A stretch of 20,220 nt of DNA. Origin: an uncultured bacterium. GTDB lineage: Bacteria > Actinomycetota > Coriobacteriia > Coriobacteriales > Coriobacteriaceae. The notes beneath the pieces were generated by a model. It ran no database searches, was not told where the DNA came from, and saw only the letters and a list, made by a program, of their open reading frames with translations. Of the stretch, positions 8,060 through 15,397 are shown piece by piece (positions within the stretch are counted from its first letter, which is position 1; every line of letters begins with the position of its first letter). The position numbers and the translations under genes are program-made. The stretch spans positions 1-20,220 of the forward strand of contig CAJMRN010000032.1 in NCBI GenBank assembly GCA_905215815.1, in the 5' to 3' direction.

Positions 8060-8258
8060 GGAAAGTGTGTCCCACTATCCAGGCAAATTCTGGGTCAAAC
8101 TTTCCCAATGGGACCTCGCTGGAAACTGTGTCCCAGAATTTCGGCTCGAAACGGGACACGGTTTCCCAAACGACCCCGTTCCGGAAACTACATCCCGGAA
8201 TCGGCGCTCGAACTGGGATGCACTTTCCCAATCGAGCCCCATGGGAAACTGCGTCCCA
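8060..8258. repeat. Tandem array of about 61-62-bp units made of an alternating 15-bp motif
   Basis: Seven copies of a motif close to GGAAACTGTGTCCCA alternate in orientation. Forward copies start at 8060, 8121, 8183 and 8244. Reverse-complement copies lie at 8091-8105, 8152-8166 and 8214-8228. Each forward/reverse pair can fold into a hairpin of 12-15 bp around a 16-17-base loop, so the array would form three hairpins plus a trailing half. The period of 61-62 bases is not a multiple of three and several frames are open through it, which argues against coding. It fills most of the gap of about 305 bases between the tRNA and the ManO-like gene. A run of eight G follows at 8263-8270. Confidence 0.85.
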
Positions 8259-8283
8259 CTTTGGGGGGGGCGCTCTTTAATGA

Positions 8284-8682
8284 CTAGTTACCTTTGTGGA
8301 AGAGGTTTTTGATAACGGAGGGGATGCTCTTGGCGCCCTTGGCCGTCACATCGATAAAGTCGGGCGAACGCACAAGCTTATCCTCGTCGACGTACTTGCG
8401 GACAGCACGAAGCGTCTCTTTGTCGTCGCGCGTCGAAAACGTAAAGTGACCGTTGTCCTTGGTGAAGATGGCAAAACGCGTGATCTTCTTGGTGCCGCGT
8501 AAAACCTCGGCGGCAATATAGTCGACCTCGTCCCACGGGATTTGAATATAATCCTCGGGATTGCGCTCGTTGTAATACTCGAACGCCTTATTGCCCACCA
8601 TCACGTTACCGTGGCTGGTAAGCCCCATCAGGCAGGTTGCCGGCGTTGCCAGATCGACCGTGCTGTTCTGAGATTGCGCCAT
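8284..8682 (-). CDS. manO: DUF956-family protein, ManO-like mannose PTS accessory
   Basis: The product is a 132-residue soluble protein. From recall it fits DUF956, a small family found next to mannose-family PTS genes and called ManO in lactobacilli; residues such as the SHGNVMVGNKAFEYYN and QIPWDEVDYI segments are consistent. Its exact biochemical role is not established, and a role in modulating PTS expression or activity is inferred from context. I chose the ATG at 8682 because GGAGGG lies about 11 bases upstream. A longer GTG-started frame to 8733 would begin inside the terminator hairpin and is unlikely. The gene follows EIID on the same strand but is separated from it by a strong hairpin with a T tract, so it is probably made at a lower level than the PTS subunits. 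Confidence 0.75.
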   Translation of the reverse strand: MAQSQNSTVDLATPATCLMGLTSHGNVMVGNKAFEYYNERNPEDYIQIPWDEVDYIAAEVLRGTKKITRFAIFTKDNGHFTFSTRDDKETLRAVRKYVDEDKLVRSPDFIDVTAKGAKSIPSVIKNLFHKGN

Positions 8683-8698
8683 ACGCGCCTCGCCCTCC

Positions 8699-8746
8699 AA
8701 TAAAAACAATCGGACCGCATCCAGTGTACCCACCGGGTGCGGTCCG
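8699..8746 (-). terminator. Intrinsic terminator or attenuator between EIID and ManO
   Basis: On the minus strand a 16-bp stem with one mismatch and one G-U pair (plus-strand span 8711-8746) closes a four-base loop and is followed by ATTGTTTTTATT. The ribosome site of the ManO-like gene comes directly after the T tract. The element should stop much of the PTS transcript and let a fraction read into manO. Confidence 0.85.
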
Positions 8747-8802
8747 TTTCAATGGCTCAAAAGCCCTTACCTAGCAACTCTCGGTCTTAAGCCGAAGCGT
8801 GC

Positions 8803-9723
8803 TTACATGAAGCCGCAGAAGCGACCGATGATGCCGACGGCGAAGAGAGCCAAGATGATGACGATCGGGCTGACCTTCTTCTTGAGGAGCTTGCAGACCA
8901 GCAGGGTCAGGCACACGGCGGCAAGGCCGGGGATGAGCTGATCGAGGTTGGCCTGAAGCGTGGTGACCTTCATCTGATCAAGGGCGGTAGCACCGACGGA
9001 GTTGTACATCGTCAGCGCTTCCTTGATACCCTCGGAACCGGAGGGCAGGCTAGCCCAGTCGATAAAGGCGCCAGCAGACTGCTTGACCGTGGAGACGATC
9101 GGGGTGAAGGAAATGGACACCCAGCGCTCGACCAGGGCGCCGATGATGAACATACCCAGGATGGAAGCGCCCTCGGTGACCTTGCCCATCAGACCGCCGG
9201 AGAGGTCCTTGGCGATAGAGGAGCCGACCTTGTAGCCAAACTCCTGCGTGTACCACAGGAAAGCGTAACGGATGATGTTCCACGCGAAGAAGAACAGCAG
9301 CGGACCGACGATGCTGCCGGACATGGCCAGGGAAGCGCCCAGAGCGCCCAGAATCGGGCGAAGGGTGAACCAGAAGACGGGGTCACCGACGCCGGCGAGC
9401 GGGCCCATCATACCGACCTTGACGCCCTGGATGGCGACATCATCGATCGGAGCACCGTTGGCGCGCTCCTCCTCGAGGGCGAGGGTAACGCCAATGACGG
9501 GGGCGGAAACATAGGGGTGGGTGTTATAGAACTCCAGGTGGCGCTTAAGAGCGGCAATCTGGTCATCCTTGCTGGTGTAGAGCTTCTTGATCGCAGGGAT
9601 CATTGCGAAGCACCAGCCGCCGTTCTGCATACGCTCGTAGTTCCACGAGCCCTGAAGGAACTGATGACGGAAGCAAACCTTCTTGCGGTCAGCCTTGGTG
9701 AGCTGAATCTTGTTCTCTGCCAT
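8803..9723 (-). CDS. manZ: Mannose-family PTS system, EIID subunit
   Basis: This 306-residue protein is the IID membrane subunit of a mannose/fructose/sorbose-family phosphotransferase transporter, forming the sugar channel with IIC. The N-terminal FRHQFLQGSWNYERMQNGGW region, the GVKVGMMGPLAGVGDPVFW segment and the C-terminal hydrophobic anchor ending in GRFCGFM are typical of the family. The length is normal. The ATG at 9723 is chosen because GGAGGGG lies about 10 bases upstream; the in-frame GTG at 9732 is too close to that site. It lies 16 bases after the EIIC gene. Sugar specificity cannot be read from the sequence; mannose, glucose or an amino sugar are all possible. Confidence 0.95.
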   Translation of the reverse strand: MAENKIQLTKADRKKVCFRHQFLQGSWNYERMQNGGWCFAMIPAIKKLYTSKDDQIAALKRHLEFYNTHPYVSAPVIGVTLALEEERANGAPIDDVAIQGVKVGMMGPLAGVGDPVFWFTLRPILGALGASLAMSGSIVGPLLFFFAWNIIRYAFLWYTQEFGYKVGSSIAKDLSGGLMGKVTEGASILGMFIIGALVERWVSISFTPIVSTVKQSAGAFIDWASLPSGSEGIKEALTMYNSVGATALDQMKVTTLQANLDQLIPGLAAVCLTLLVCKLLKKKVSPIVIILALFAVGIIGRFCGFM

Positions 9724-9739
9724 ATGTATCACTCCCCTC

Positions 9740-10558
9740 CTACTCGTAATCGTTCAGAATGTCGCCGAGCGGGTCGCCGGAGCCACCGCCCATGCCGCCA
9801 CCCTGCTTGGCCAGATCCTTAAGGCCAAGGTAGATGAGGGCAAGGGAGATGCCAATGAGACCAAGGGCGATCAGCGTGAGCTGAGGGATGGCAGCAAGGA
9901 CGAAGCCGAGGACGAAGAACGGCCAGGTCTCCTTGGTGGCCATCATGTTGATGACCATGGCGTAACCGACGGAAGCGACCATGCCGCCGCCGACAGCCAT
10001 GCCGCCGGACAGCCAGTCGGGCATAGCGTTAAGCGCGTTGGTAACGGCCTCGGCCGGGATGACGCACAGAAGCACTGCCGGGATGGCGATACGAAGGCCC
10101 TGCATGAGGATGGCAGCATACTGCCAGCGCTCGATGCCGGAGAAGTCGCCCTTCTCGGCGCAACCGTCCATGGCGTGAGCGATAGCGGTAGCAATGGTAC
10201 GGCAGATCATGGTCAGGAACAGACCAGCGACCGACAGCGGGACGGCGACGGCGATAGCGGTGGTAACGGCCTTGGCCGAATCGGTGGCGCCACCGTTGAG
10301 GGCGAGCACCATGATGATCGAAGAAGCGACCGAGGCCAGAGCGGCGTCAGGCGCGACAGCGGCGCCGACGTTAGCCCAGCCAAGGGCCATCATCTGGAGC
10401 GAACCGCCCAGGAGGATGCCCTCCTGAAGGTGACCGGTTACGAGACCGATAAGCGTGCATGCCACGAGCGGCTGATGGAACTGGAACTCATCCAGAATGC
10501 CTTCCATACCGGCAAGCAACGCGACAATCGCAACAAGCAGAATAGTGATTGCAGACAT
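9740..10558 (-). CDS. manY: Mannose-family PTS system, EIIC subunit
   Basis: This 272-residue polytopic membrane protein is the IIC component that binds and moves the sugar. Family features include the N-terminal membrane segment followed by DEFQFHQPLVACTLIGLVTG, then GGSLQMMALGWANVGAA, and alternating hydrophobic helices across the protein. A glycine-rich stretch near the C-terminus (GGGMGGGSGD) ends the protein. A strong AAGGAGGG ribosome site precedes the ATG. It is 18 bases downstream of EIIAB and 16 upstream of EIID, consistent with one operon. Confidence 0.95.
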   Translation of the reverse strand: MSAITILLVAIVALLAGMEGILDEFQFHQPLVACTLIGLVTGHLQEGILLGGSLQMMALGWANVGAAVAPDAALASVASSIIMVLALNGGATDSAKAVTTAIAVAVPLSVAGLFLTMICRTIATAIAHAMDGCAEKGDFSGIERWQYAAILMQGLRIAIPAVLLCVIPAEAVTNALNAMPDWLSGGMAVGGGMVASVGYAMVINMMATKETWPFFVLGFVLAAIPQLTLIALGLIGISLALIYLGLKDLAKQGGGMGGGSGDPLGDILNDYE

Positions 10559-10576
10559 GTATCGGACCCTCCTTTA

Positions 10577-11566
10577 CTATGCTTGAGCGGCCAGTTCGGC
10601 CTTAGCTTTCTTCAACATGGCGTCGAGATCCTCGGAGGCATCCGAAGGAACCTTGCGGACCTCGAACTTGACGCCCTTGGCCTTGAGGGCCTCGAGGGTC
10701 TTAACGTCGTCATCGCCCATAGCGACGGCGTTGGTGACGACGACCTTGCCCTTGGAGTGAGCCATGGAACCGATGTTGACTTCCTTGATGTCGACGCCGG
10801 CCTCGATGGCCTTGAGCAGATCCTGCGGGTTCTCAAAGAGCAGCATGGCCTTGGTGTCACCAAAGCGCGTGTCCTTGACGACCTCGGCCATCTTCTTGAT
10901 GGGCACGACGTTGGCATGGACTCCCGGAGGGGCAGCCTGCTCGATCATGGTCTTACGGAGCTCATCGTGAGCAACGCCGTCGGAAACCACGATGATGCGG
11001 TTGGGGTTGATCTGCTTGGTCCACGTGGTGGCCACCTGACCATGCAGCAGACGGGTGTCGATACGGACGTGGGCAATCTTGATGTGCCCGTCGCCGATGA
11101 CCGTTCCCGGAGGGATGGCGCCTGCAGGAGCAGCGGCGGCCGCAGCCGGCTTCTTCTCCTCGGGCTCCAGAGACTCGGGCTTGACGCGCACGCCAGCCTT
11201 AGCCTCAGTCACGAGATGTTTTGCGATCGCATGCGCAGTGTTCTTTGCGTCAAAGCGCTGCGAATATGCCTCGATGAGCATAGGCAGGTTGACACCGGTG
11301 ACGATAGCCCAGGAATCGTGGCCCTCGATGAGCCCGCTGATCTGGTTGAACGGCGTGCCGCCCCACAGATCAACGAGGAAGAGCACCTGCTCCTGGTCTT
11401 CGAAGGAAGCGATTGCTTCCTCGACCTTGGCACGGAAGTCGTCGGGGCCCATGCTCGGCTCGAGCGAGACCACGGCAACAGACGGCTGATCGCCAAAGAC
11501 CATCGAGCCCGTCTGCTTGATTCCAGCTGCCAAGTCCCCGTGGCTAGCAAGAACAATACTTACCAT
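10577..11566 (-). CDS. manX: Mannose-family PTS system, fused EIIAB subunit
   Basis: This 329-residue cytoplasmic phosphotransfer protein has an IIA domain (about 1-125) carrying the phospho-accepting His9 in IVLASHG. An Ala/Pro-rich linker (about 125-160, with six consecutive Ala) joins it to an IIB domain (about 161-329) with the active-site His175 in DTRLLHGQV. Phosphate passes from HPr to His9, then His175, then the incoming sugar. Fusion of IIA and IIB is usual for ManX/ManL-type proteins. The ATG at 11566 is chosen because AAGGAGG ends seven bases upstream; the in-frame GTG just before it is nearer than normal spacing. It is the first gene of the operon, with tandem -10 candidates 50-75 bases upstream. 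Confidence 0.95.
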   Translation of the reverse strand: MVSIVLASHGDLAAGIKQTGSMVFGDQPSVAVVSLEPSMGPDDFRAKVEEAIASFEDQEQVLFLVDLWGGTPFNQISGLIEGHDSWAIVTGVNLPMLIEAYSQRFDAKNTAHAIAKHLVTEAKAGVRVKPESLEPEEKKPAAAAAAPAGAIPPGTVIGDGHIKIAHVRIDTRLLHGQVATTWTKQINPNRIIVVSDGVAHDELRKTMIEQAAPPGVHANVVPIKKMAEVVKDTRFGDTKAMLLFENPQDLLKAIEAGVDIKEVNIGSMAHSKGKVVVTNAVAMGDDDVKTLEALKAKGVKFEVRKVPSDASEDLDAMLKKAKAELAAQA

Positions 11567-11613
11567 CACATAACCTCCTTTTTGTCTACGTATTTCCTAC
11601 ACGACATGAAAGG

Positions 11614-11642
11614 AGTATAGCTGTTTGGTTTGTGGAATTATA
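11614..11642 (-). promoter_or_regulatory. Candidate tandem promoter boxes of the man operon
   Basis: On the minus strand a perfect TATAAT (plus 11637-11642) and a second TATACT (plus 11614-11619) lie 23 bases apart, each preceded by AGC. No good -35 hexamer is found for either. Both lie upstream of the EIIAB ribosome site and would give leaders of about 40-65 bases. Start sites are inferred only. Confidence 0.5.
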
Positions 11643-11893
11643 GCTAAATCCGCAAAAGGTTGGATTATTTGTTTAAACGTCTAGGTTTGTTACAAGTTGA
11701 TTACGTTACTGCTTTTTGACTCATTACACGACAAGGCGTCGCTCATCAAGCCATGCATTTTACAGATACAAGCAGGCTGTTCATTAATATCGATTTTAGG
11801 CAAGCGCGAATGCGCTTGTACTGCCGCTATTTTGTTTAAACAGACATGGCTTGACTATTTTCGTGACTTATGGTCTATGAAACCACTCAAAAT
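11643..11893. other. AT-rich gene-free stretch between hypA and the man operon
   Basis: This stretch is visibly AT-richer than the surrounding DNA and contains no convincing gene. An open frame at 11697-11909 gives a 70-residue product with no recognisable motif and ends inside the palindromic repeat. A small perfect inverted repeat (7-bp arms, CAAGCGC, at 11801-11818) is present without a clear T tract. Control sequences for the man operon may lie here. Confidence 0.5.
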
Positions 11894-11960
11894 AGTTGCG
11901 GTGGAATAGTTCTTGTTTAAGAGCCAGAAGGCTGAATTTAGGAACTATTTCACCGCAACT
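11894..11960. repeat. Palindromic repeat of the AGTTGCGGTG family (copy 2)
   Basis: Arms of 19 bp (11894-11912 and 11942-11960) pair with a single G-U and enclose 29 bases, which contain a smaller AGCC/GGCT hairpin. The right end shares 19 identical bases, CTATTTCACCGCAACTTAT, with the repeat at 18903-18969. It lies 12 bases beyond the hypA stop and, read on the minus strand, is followed by ATTTTGA, so it may also end the hypA transcript. Confidence 0.85.
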
Positions 11961-11971
11961 TATAGGGAATC

Positions 11972-12400
11972 CTAGGCGATGTGGAGGGGGTTGGCGGCGT
12001 CGACGGCGTCGGGGACGTCGGAGAGGCCGTCAGGAGCAGCGTCTGCCGGGTCCTCGTCGGGGGTCTCGATCTGTTTGATCATGACCTCTTGGCCCTGCAG
12101 CAGGTATGTCTCGCCGCTACCGCAATGGGGACAGGTCTTGCCGTGCTCGACCGTCGCGTAGTCGCGGCCGCACGCCTCGCAATGTGTCACGGCCTCGACG
12201 GGCTCCACGATAAGCTCCGCGCCCTGCGCGATAGGCTTTTTATCTGCTGCCCAGCGCCAAGCGTCGAGTAGCAAGTCGGGAACGACGCCCGAGACCTCGC
12301 CCAGCAGCAGCGTGACGCTCGAAACGCGACGCACGCCATTGGCGCGCGCCACGTTCTCGACATCGCGAATGATGTGATAGACGATCCCCAATTCATGCAC
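11972..12400 (-). CDS. hypA: HypA nickel metallochaperone
   Basis: This 142-residue protein delivers nickel to [NiFe]-hydrogenase maturation, or in some organisms to urease. It begins with the nickel-binding His2-Glu3 pair (MHELG) and has the zinc site CEAC (Cys74, Cys77) and CPHC (Cys90, Cys93). The acidic C-terminal tail of about 30 residues is longer than in typical HypA of about 115 residues. The start is a GTG, chosen because it places His at position 2; the overlapping ATG is out of frame. The gene lies 30 bases after the oxidoreductase stop and is probably co-transcribed. No hydrogenase subunit or other hyp gene is in the window, so the client enzyme is unknown here. Confidence 0.93.
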   Translation of the reverse strand: MHELGIVYHIIRDVENVARANGVRRVSSVTLLLGEVSGVVPDLLLDAWRWAADKKPIAQGAELIVEPVEAVTHCEACGRDYATVEHGKTCPHCGSGETYLLQGQEVMIKQIETPDEDPADAAPDGLSDVPDAVDAANPLHIA

Positions 12401-12430
12401 TTTTTCTTCCGCCGTTCCCGTTATGGCTAC

Positions 12431-15208
12431 TTACTTGCGACCGAACTTAATCTTGATGGCGCGCTTGAGCGCGTACTTGCCCAGGCTTGGGAGCTTTTGC
12501 TCGTATTTGACCATCGTGGAGCACTCGGGGCGGTCGCGATACAGATGGATAGCGTCAAACGCGCACTTGGTGGTGCACAGGCCGCAGCCGATGCACTTGT
12601 TAGGGTCGACGATCGAGGCGCCGCAGCCCAGGCAGCGGGCGGTCTCGGCGCGCACCTGCTCCTCGGTAAAGGTCTCAACATACTCGCTAAACGGCGCAGC
12701 CTTCTCGCGTTGGCGGTCCACATGCGCAACCTCGCGGCTCGCGTTGTCGTAGCTCTCGAGCACAACGTCGTCGCGGTCGAGCGCGGTGTAGCGGCGCTGA
12801 TTGCGGCCGATGGTGAGCGTGGAGCCCGGCTGCACAAAGCGATGGATGGACACCGCGGCCTCGTGGCCGGCGGCGATAGCGTCGATGGCAAAGCTGGGGC
12901 CGGTGTAGACGTCGCCGCCCACAAAGATGTCGGGTTCGGCGGTCTGGTAAGTCTGGGGATCGGCAAGGGCACCCTGGCCGCGGCCGAGCTCCACCTTGGA
13001 GCCAGCCAGCAGGTCGCCCCACACAATGGACTGGCCAATCGACATGACGACACGGTCGGCATCGACACGGCGCAGATCGTTCTCGTCGTACTCGGGCGCA
13101 AAACGGCCCTCGTCGTCAAAGACGCGCGTGCAGCGCTTGAAGGTGATACCGCACACACGACCGGCCTCGTCCAGGTGAATCTCCTTGGGGCCCCAGCCGC
13201 AGCTGATGTGAGCGCCGTCCTCAACGGCCTCGCGACGCTCCTCCTCGCTGGCGGGCATCTGGGCCTCGCTCTCCAGGCAGAACATCTCAACATGCTCAGA
13301 GCCCAGACGGCAGGCGTTGCGGGCAACGTCGATGGCCACGTTGCCGCCGCCCACTACAATGGTGCGGCCGGACAGGGTATCGATCTTGCCGCTGTTAACC
13401 TCGCGAAGGAAGTCGACGGCCACGGTCACGTCCTCGGCATCCTCGCCCGGAATGCCGGCAAGGCGGCCGCCCTGGCAGCCAATGGCAACGTAGAAGGCCT
13501 TAAAGCCCTGCGCGCGCAGCTCGTCGAGCGTCACGTCGCGACCGACTTCCACGCCATAGCGAAACTCGGCACCCATCAGGCGAATGACCTCGACCTCGGC
13601 CTCAATGACGTCCTTCTGCAGCTTAAAGCTGGGAATGCCGTAGGTGAGCATGCCGCCCGGGCGCTCGTTCTTCTCGAACACGACAGGTTTGTAGCCCTTC
13701 TCGGCCAGGTAGAAAGCGCAGGACAGGCCGGCCGGACCGGCACCGATGATGGCGATCTTCTGATCGAAACCGCCAGCGCGCGTCGGCGTCACCACGTGCG
13801 GGACATAGCGGGTCGCGGCATCCAGATCGCGCTGAGCGATGAACTTCTTGACCTCGTCGATAGCCACGGCGGCGTCCACACGGCCGCGAGTGCAGGCATC
13901 CTCACAGCGGCGGTTGCACACACGGCCGCAGATAGCGGGCAGCGGATTCTCGCGCTTAATGAGTGCTAGGGCCTCGTCGTAGCGACCCTGAGCCGCGAGC
14001 TTCAAATAGCCCTGAACGGCAACGTGCGCGGGGCAGGCCGTCTTGCAGGGAGCGGTGCCGGACTCATGCGTCTCGATGCGGTTGTCGTTGCGGTAGTTGG
14101 GCGACCACTTGGTGTGGTCCCACTTGGTGGCATCGGGCAGCTCCTGGCGCGGATACTCGGGCACCTGTCCGCCGGCCTTTTTGCTGCAGAGCTTCTGGCC
14201 CAGCTTGGCGGCGCCGGCCGGACACACCTCAACGCAGCGACCGCAGGCCACGCACTTGTCCTTCTCGACCTTGGCGACATAGGCCGAGCGCGACAGGTTG
14301 GGCGTGTTGAACAGCTGCGAGGTGCGCAGGGCGTAGCACACGTTGACGTTGCAGTTGCAGATGGCGAAGATCTTGTTCTCGCCGTCGATATTGGTGATCT
14401 GGTGCACAAAGCCGTTGTCCTCGGCCTGGCGCAGGATGTCGTAAACCTCGTCGCGGGTCACGTAATGGCCGCGGTCGGTCTCAACCACATAGTCGGCCAT
14501 ATCGCCCACGGCAATGCACCAGTCGGCGGGGTCGTCGGCGCAGCCCTCACCCATCACGCGACGGCTCGCGCGGCAGCTGCAGGTGCTAGCGGCATATTTG
14601 CCATCGTATTTGTCGAGCCAATGCTCGATATGCTCGATCGGCACCGAGGTGCTCGCGGCGTCGATAGCCTTCTCGACCGGAATGACATGCATGCCGATGC
14701 CAGCACCACCGGGCGGCACCACCGGCGTGGCCTTGGACAGCGGTCCCTTGGACGCCTGCTCAAAGAACTTGGCATAGACCGGGTGCTCCTCGAGCTGGCT
14801 CACGCGCATGTTGAGGAACTCGGCGGAACCCGGCACCAGCATGGGCAGCACCCACTGCTTGGCGCGCTCGGGGTTTTCCCAGTTGTACTCGAGCAGATCC
14901 GTGTGGCTCATGTCGTCGAGCATCTTCTCGATATCGGCTTCGGGCATGCCGGTGAGCTTGACCATCTCAGGCAGCGTATAGGGACGGCGCATCTTCATCT
15001 TGCAGAGCACTTCGGCCTGCTCGTCGGTTGCAGCCTCGGCAAACGACCAGTACTCGTAGCCCAGCAGCTCATCGCGATGCAGCAGACGGTTGGTGCAGTG
15101 CTCGCACAGCTTGACGATGGCCTCGCGCGGCTGCTCCGGCAGCGGCGGCACGAACTCCGAACCGATGTCGGGCTCGGTGTAGCTAATCCCCGGTCCGTTG
15201 AGAATCAT
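12431..15208 (-). CDS. Multi-cluster Fe-S / FAD NAD(P)-dependent oxidoreductase, GltD-like core
   Basis: The product has 925 residues in several modules. An N-terminal region (1 to about 310) has Cys pairs at 35/38, CSC at 210-212, Cys223, Cys231 and ICNCNVNVC at 284-291, plus a helix-rich segment near 75-110. One ferredoxin-type cluster follows (Cys319, 322, 325, 329). A GltD/dihydropyrimidine-dehydrogenase-type Fe-S domain (Cys388, 392, 427, 431, 435, 439) leads to an FAD fold (GAGPAGLSCA near 489) and an NAD(P) fold (GGGNVAIDVAR near 620). The C-terminus has more ferredoxin motifs (Cys859, 862 and 872, 875, 878, 882). It should move electrons between NAD(P)H and ferredoxin-like centres; the substrate is unknown. 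The ATG at 15208 follows AGAAGGGA. The longer frame to 15541 lies across the divergent promoter and tetR, so it was rejected. hypA follows 30 bases later. Confidence 0.88.
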   Translation of the reverse strand: MILNGPGISYTEPDIGSEFVPPLPEQPREAIVKLCEHCTNRLLHRDELLGYEYWSFAEAATDEQAEVLCKMKMRRPYTLPEMVKLTGMPEADIEKMLDDMSHTDLLEYNWENPERAKQWVLPMLVPGSAEFLNMRVSQLEEHPVYAKFFEQASKGPLSKATPVVPPGGAGIGMHVIPVEKAIDAASTSVPIEHIEHWLDKYDGKYAASTCSCRASRRVMGEGCADDPADWCIAVGDMADYVVETDRGHYVTRDEVYDILRQAEDNGFVHQITNIDGENKIFAICNCNVNVCYALRTSQLFNTPNLSRSAYVAKVEKDKCVACGRCVEVCPAGAAKLGQKLCSKKAGGQVPEYPRQELPDATKWDHTKWSPNYRNDNRIETHESGTAPCKTACPAHVAVQGYLKLAAQGRYDEALALIKRENPLPAICGRVCNRRCEDACTRGRVDAAVAIDEVKKFIAQRDLDAATRYVPHVVTPTRAGGFDQKIAIIGAGPAGLSCAFYLAEKGYKPVVFEKNERPGGMLTYGIPSFKLQKDVIEAEVEVIRLMGAEFRYGVEVGRDVTLDELRAQGFKAFYVAIGCQGGRLAGIPGEDAEDVTVAVDFLREVNSGKIDTLSGRTIVVGGGNVAIDVARNACRLGSEHVEMFCLESEAQMPASEEERREAVEDGAHISCGWGPKEIHLDEAGRVCGITFKRCTRVFDDEGRFAPEYDENDLRRVDADRVVMSIGQSIVWGDLLAGSKVELGRGQGALADPQTYQTAEPDIFVGGDVYTGPSFAIDAIAAGHEAAVSIHRFVQPGSTLTIGRNQRRYTALDRDDVVLESYDNASREVAHVDRQREKAAPFSEYVETFTEEQVRAETARCLGCGASIVDPNKCIGCGLCTTKCAFDAIHLYRDRPECSTMVKYEQKLPSLGKYALKRAIKIKFGRK

Positions 15209-15301
15209 GGTTGTCCCTTCTCTTGCCACAGCCCGGCGGGACCGCGGCACCCCTCTTTTTTTGCAGGCCGGGCATGCCCCCATGCCGTTCACCCGCCATT
15301 G

Positions 15302-15339
15302 TTGACATTGTGTCAAAAATAGTATTGACGAACCGTCAA
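15302..15339. promoter_or_regulatory. Two candidate TetR operators in the divergent intergenic region
   Basis: Two palindromes of form TTGAC-N5-GTCAA occur at 15302-15316 (spacer ATTGT) and 15325-15339 (spacer GAACC), centres 23 bp apart. The outer flanks extend the symmetry: ATTGTTGAC at 15298-15306 mirrors GTCAACAAT at 15335-15343. A minus-strand TACTAT (plus 15319-15324) lies between the two sites and could be the -10 of the oxidoreductase gene, with TTGAAT 19 bases further up. Operator binding would then block that promoter. The regulator is presumably the adjacent TetR protein; this is inference. Confidence 0.65.
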
Positions 15340-15397
15340 CAATATTCAAGACTGTTAGGCGAACGGTCAGGCAAAAGAGGATGAAAGGCGGCAAAAC

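Noticed and set aside
8060..8258. CRISPR array
   Set aside because: The motif is 15 bp, alternates orientation, and has degenerate copies with similar short gaps. No cas gene is present.
7906..8283. tRNA-Arg as an integration site of a mobile island
   Set aside because: No integrase gene and no duplicated tRNA 3' end are found nearby; the neighbours look like stable chromosomal genes.
8040..8312. Overlapping open frames through the tandem array
   Set aside because: Several frames are open at once, the repeat period of 61-62 is not a multiple of three, and the products only echo the repeat.
8683..8733. Upstream GTG start for the ManO-like gene
   Set aside because: It lies inside the terminator stem-loop, and a better start with GGAGGG exists at 8682.
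9710..11620. 636-residue open frame on the plus strand
   Set aside because: It is antisense to the PTS EIIC and EIIAB genes, is rich in His and Asp, and has no recognisable domain.
11567..11700. Sigma-54 promoter for the mannose PTS operon
   Set aside because: Such promoters are known for man operons in Firmicutes, but no -24/-12 GG/GC pair is seen here and actinobacteria generally lack sigma-54.
11801..11818. Inverted repeat as a terminator
   Set aside because: The 7-bp stem is perfect, but neither side has a T tract directly after it and no gene ends close by.
11697..11909. 70-residue plus-strand open frame in the AT-rich gap
   Set aside because: No ribosome site or motif is seen and the frame ends inside the palindromic repeat.
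12374..13969. 531-residue open frame on the plus strand
   Set aside because: It is antisense to the Fe-S oxidoreductase, whose cofactor motifs are unambiguous.
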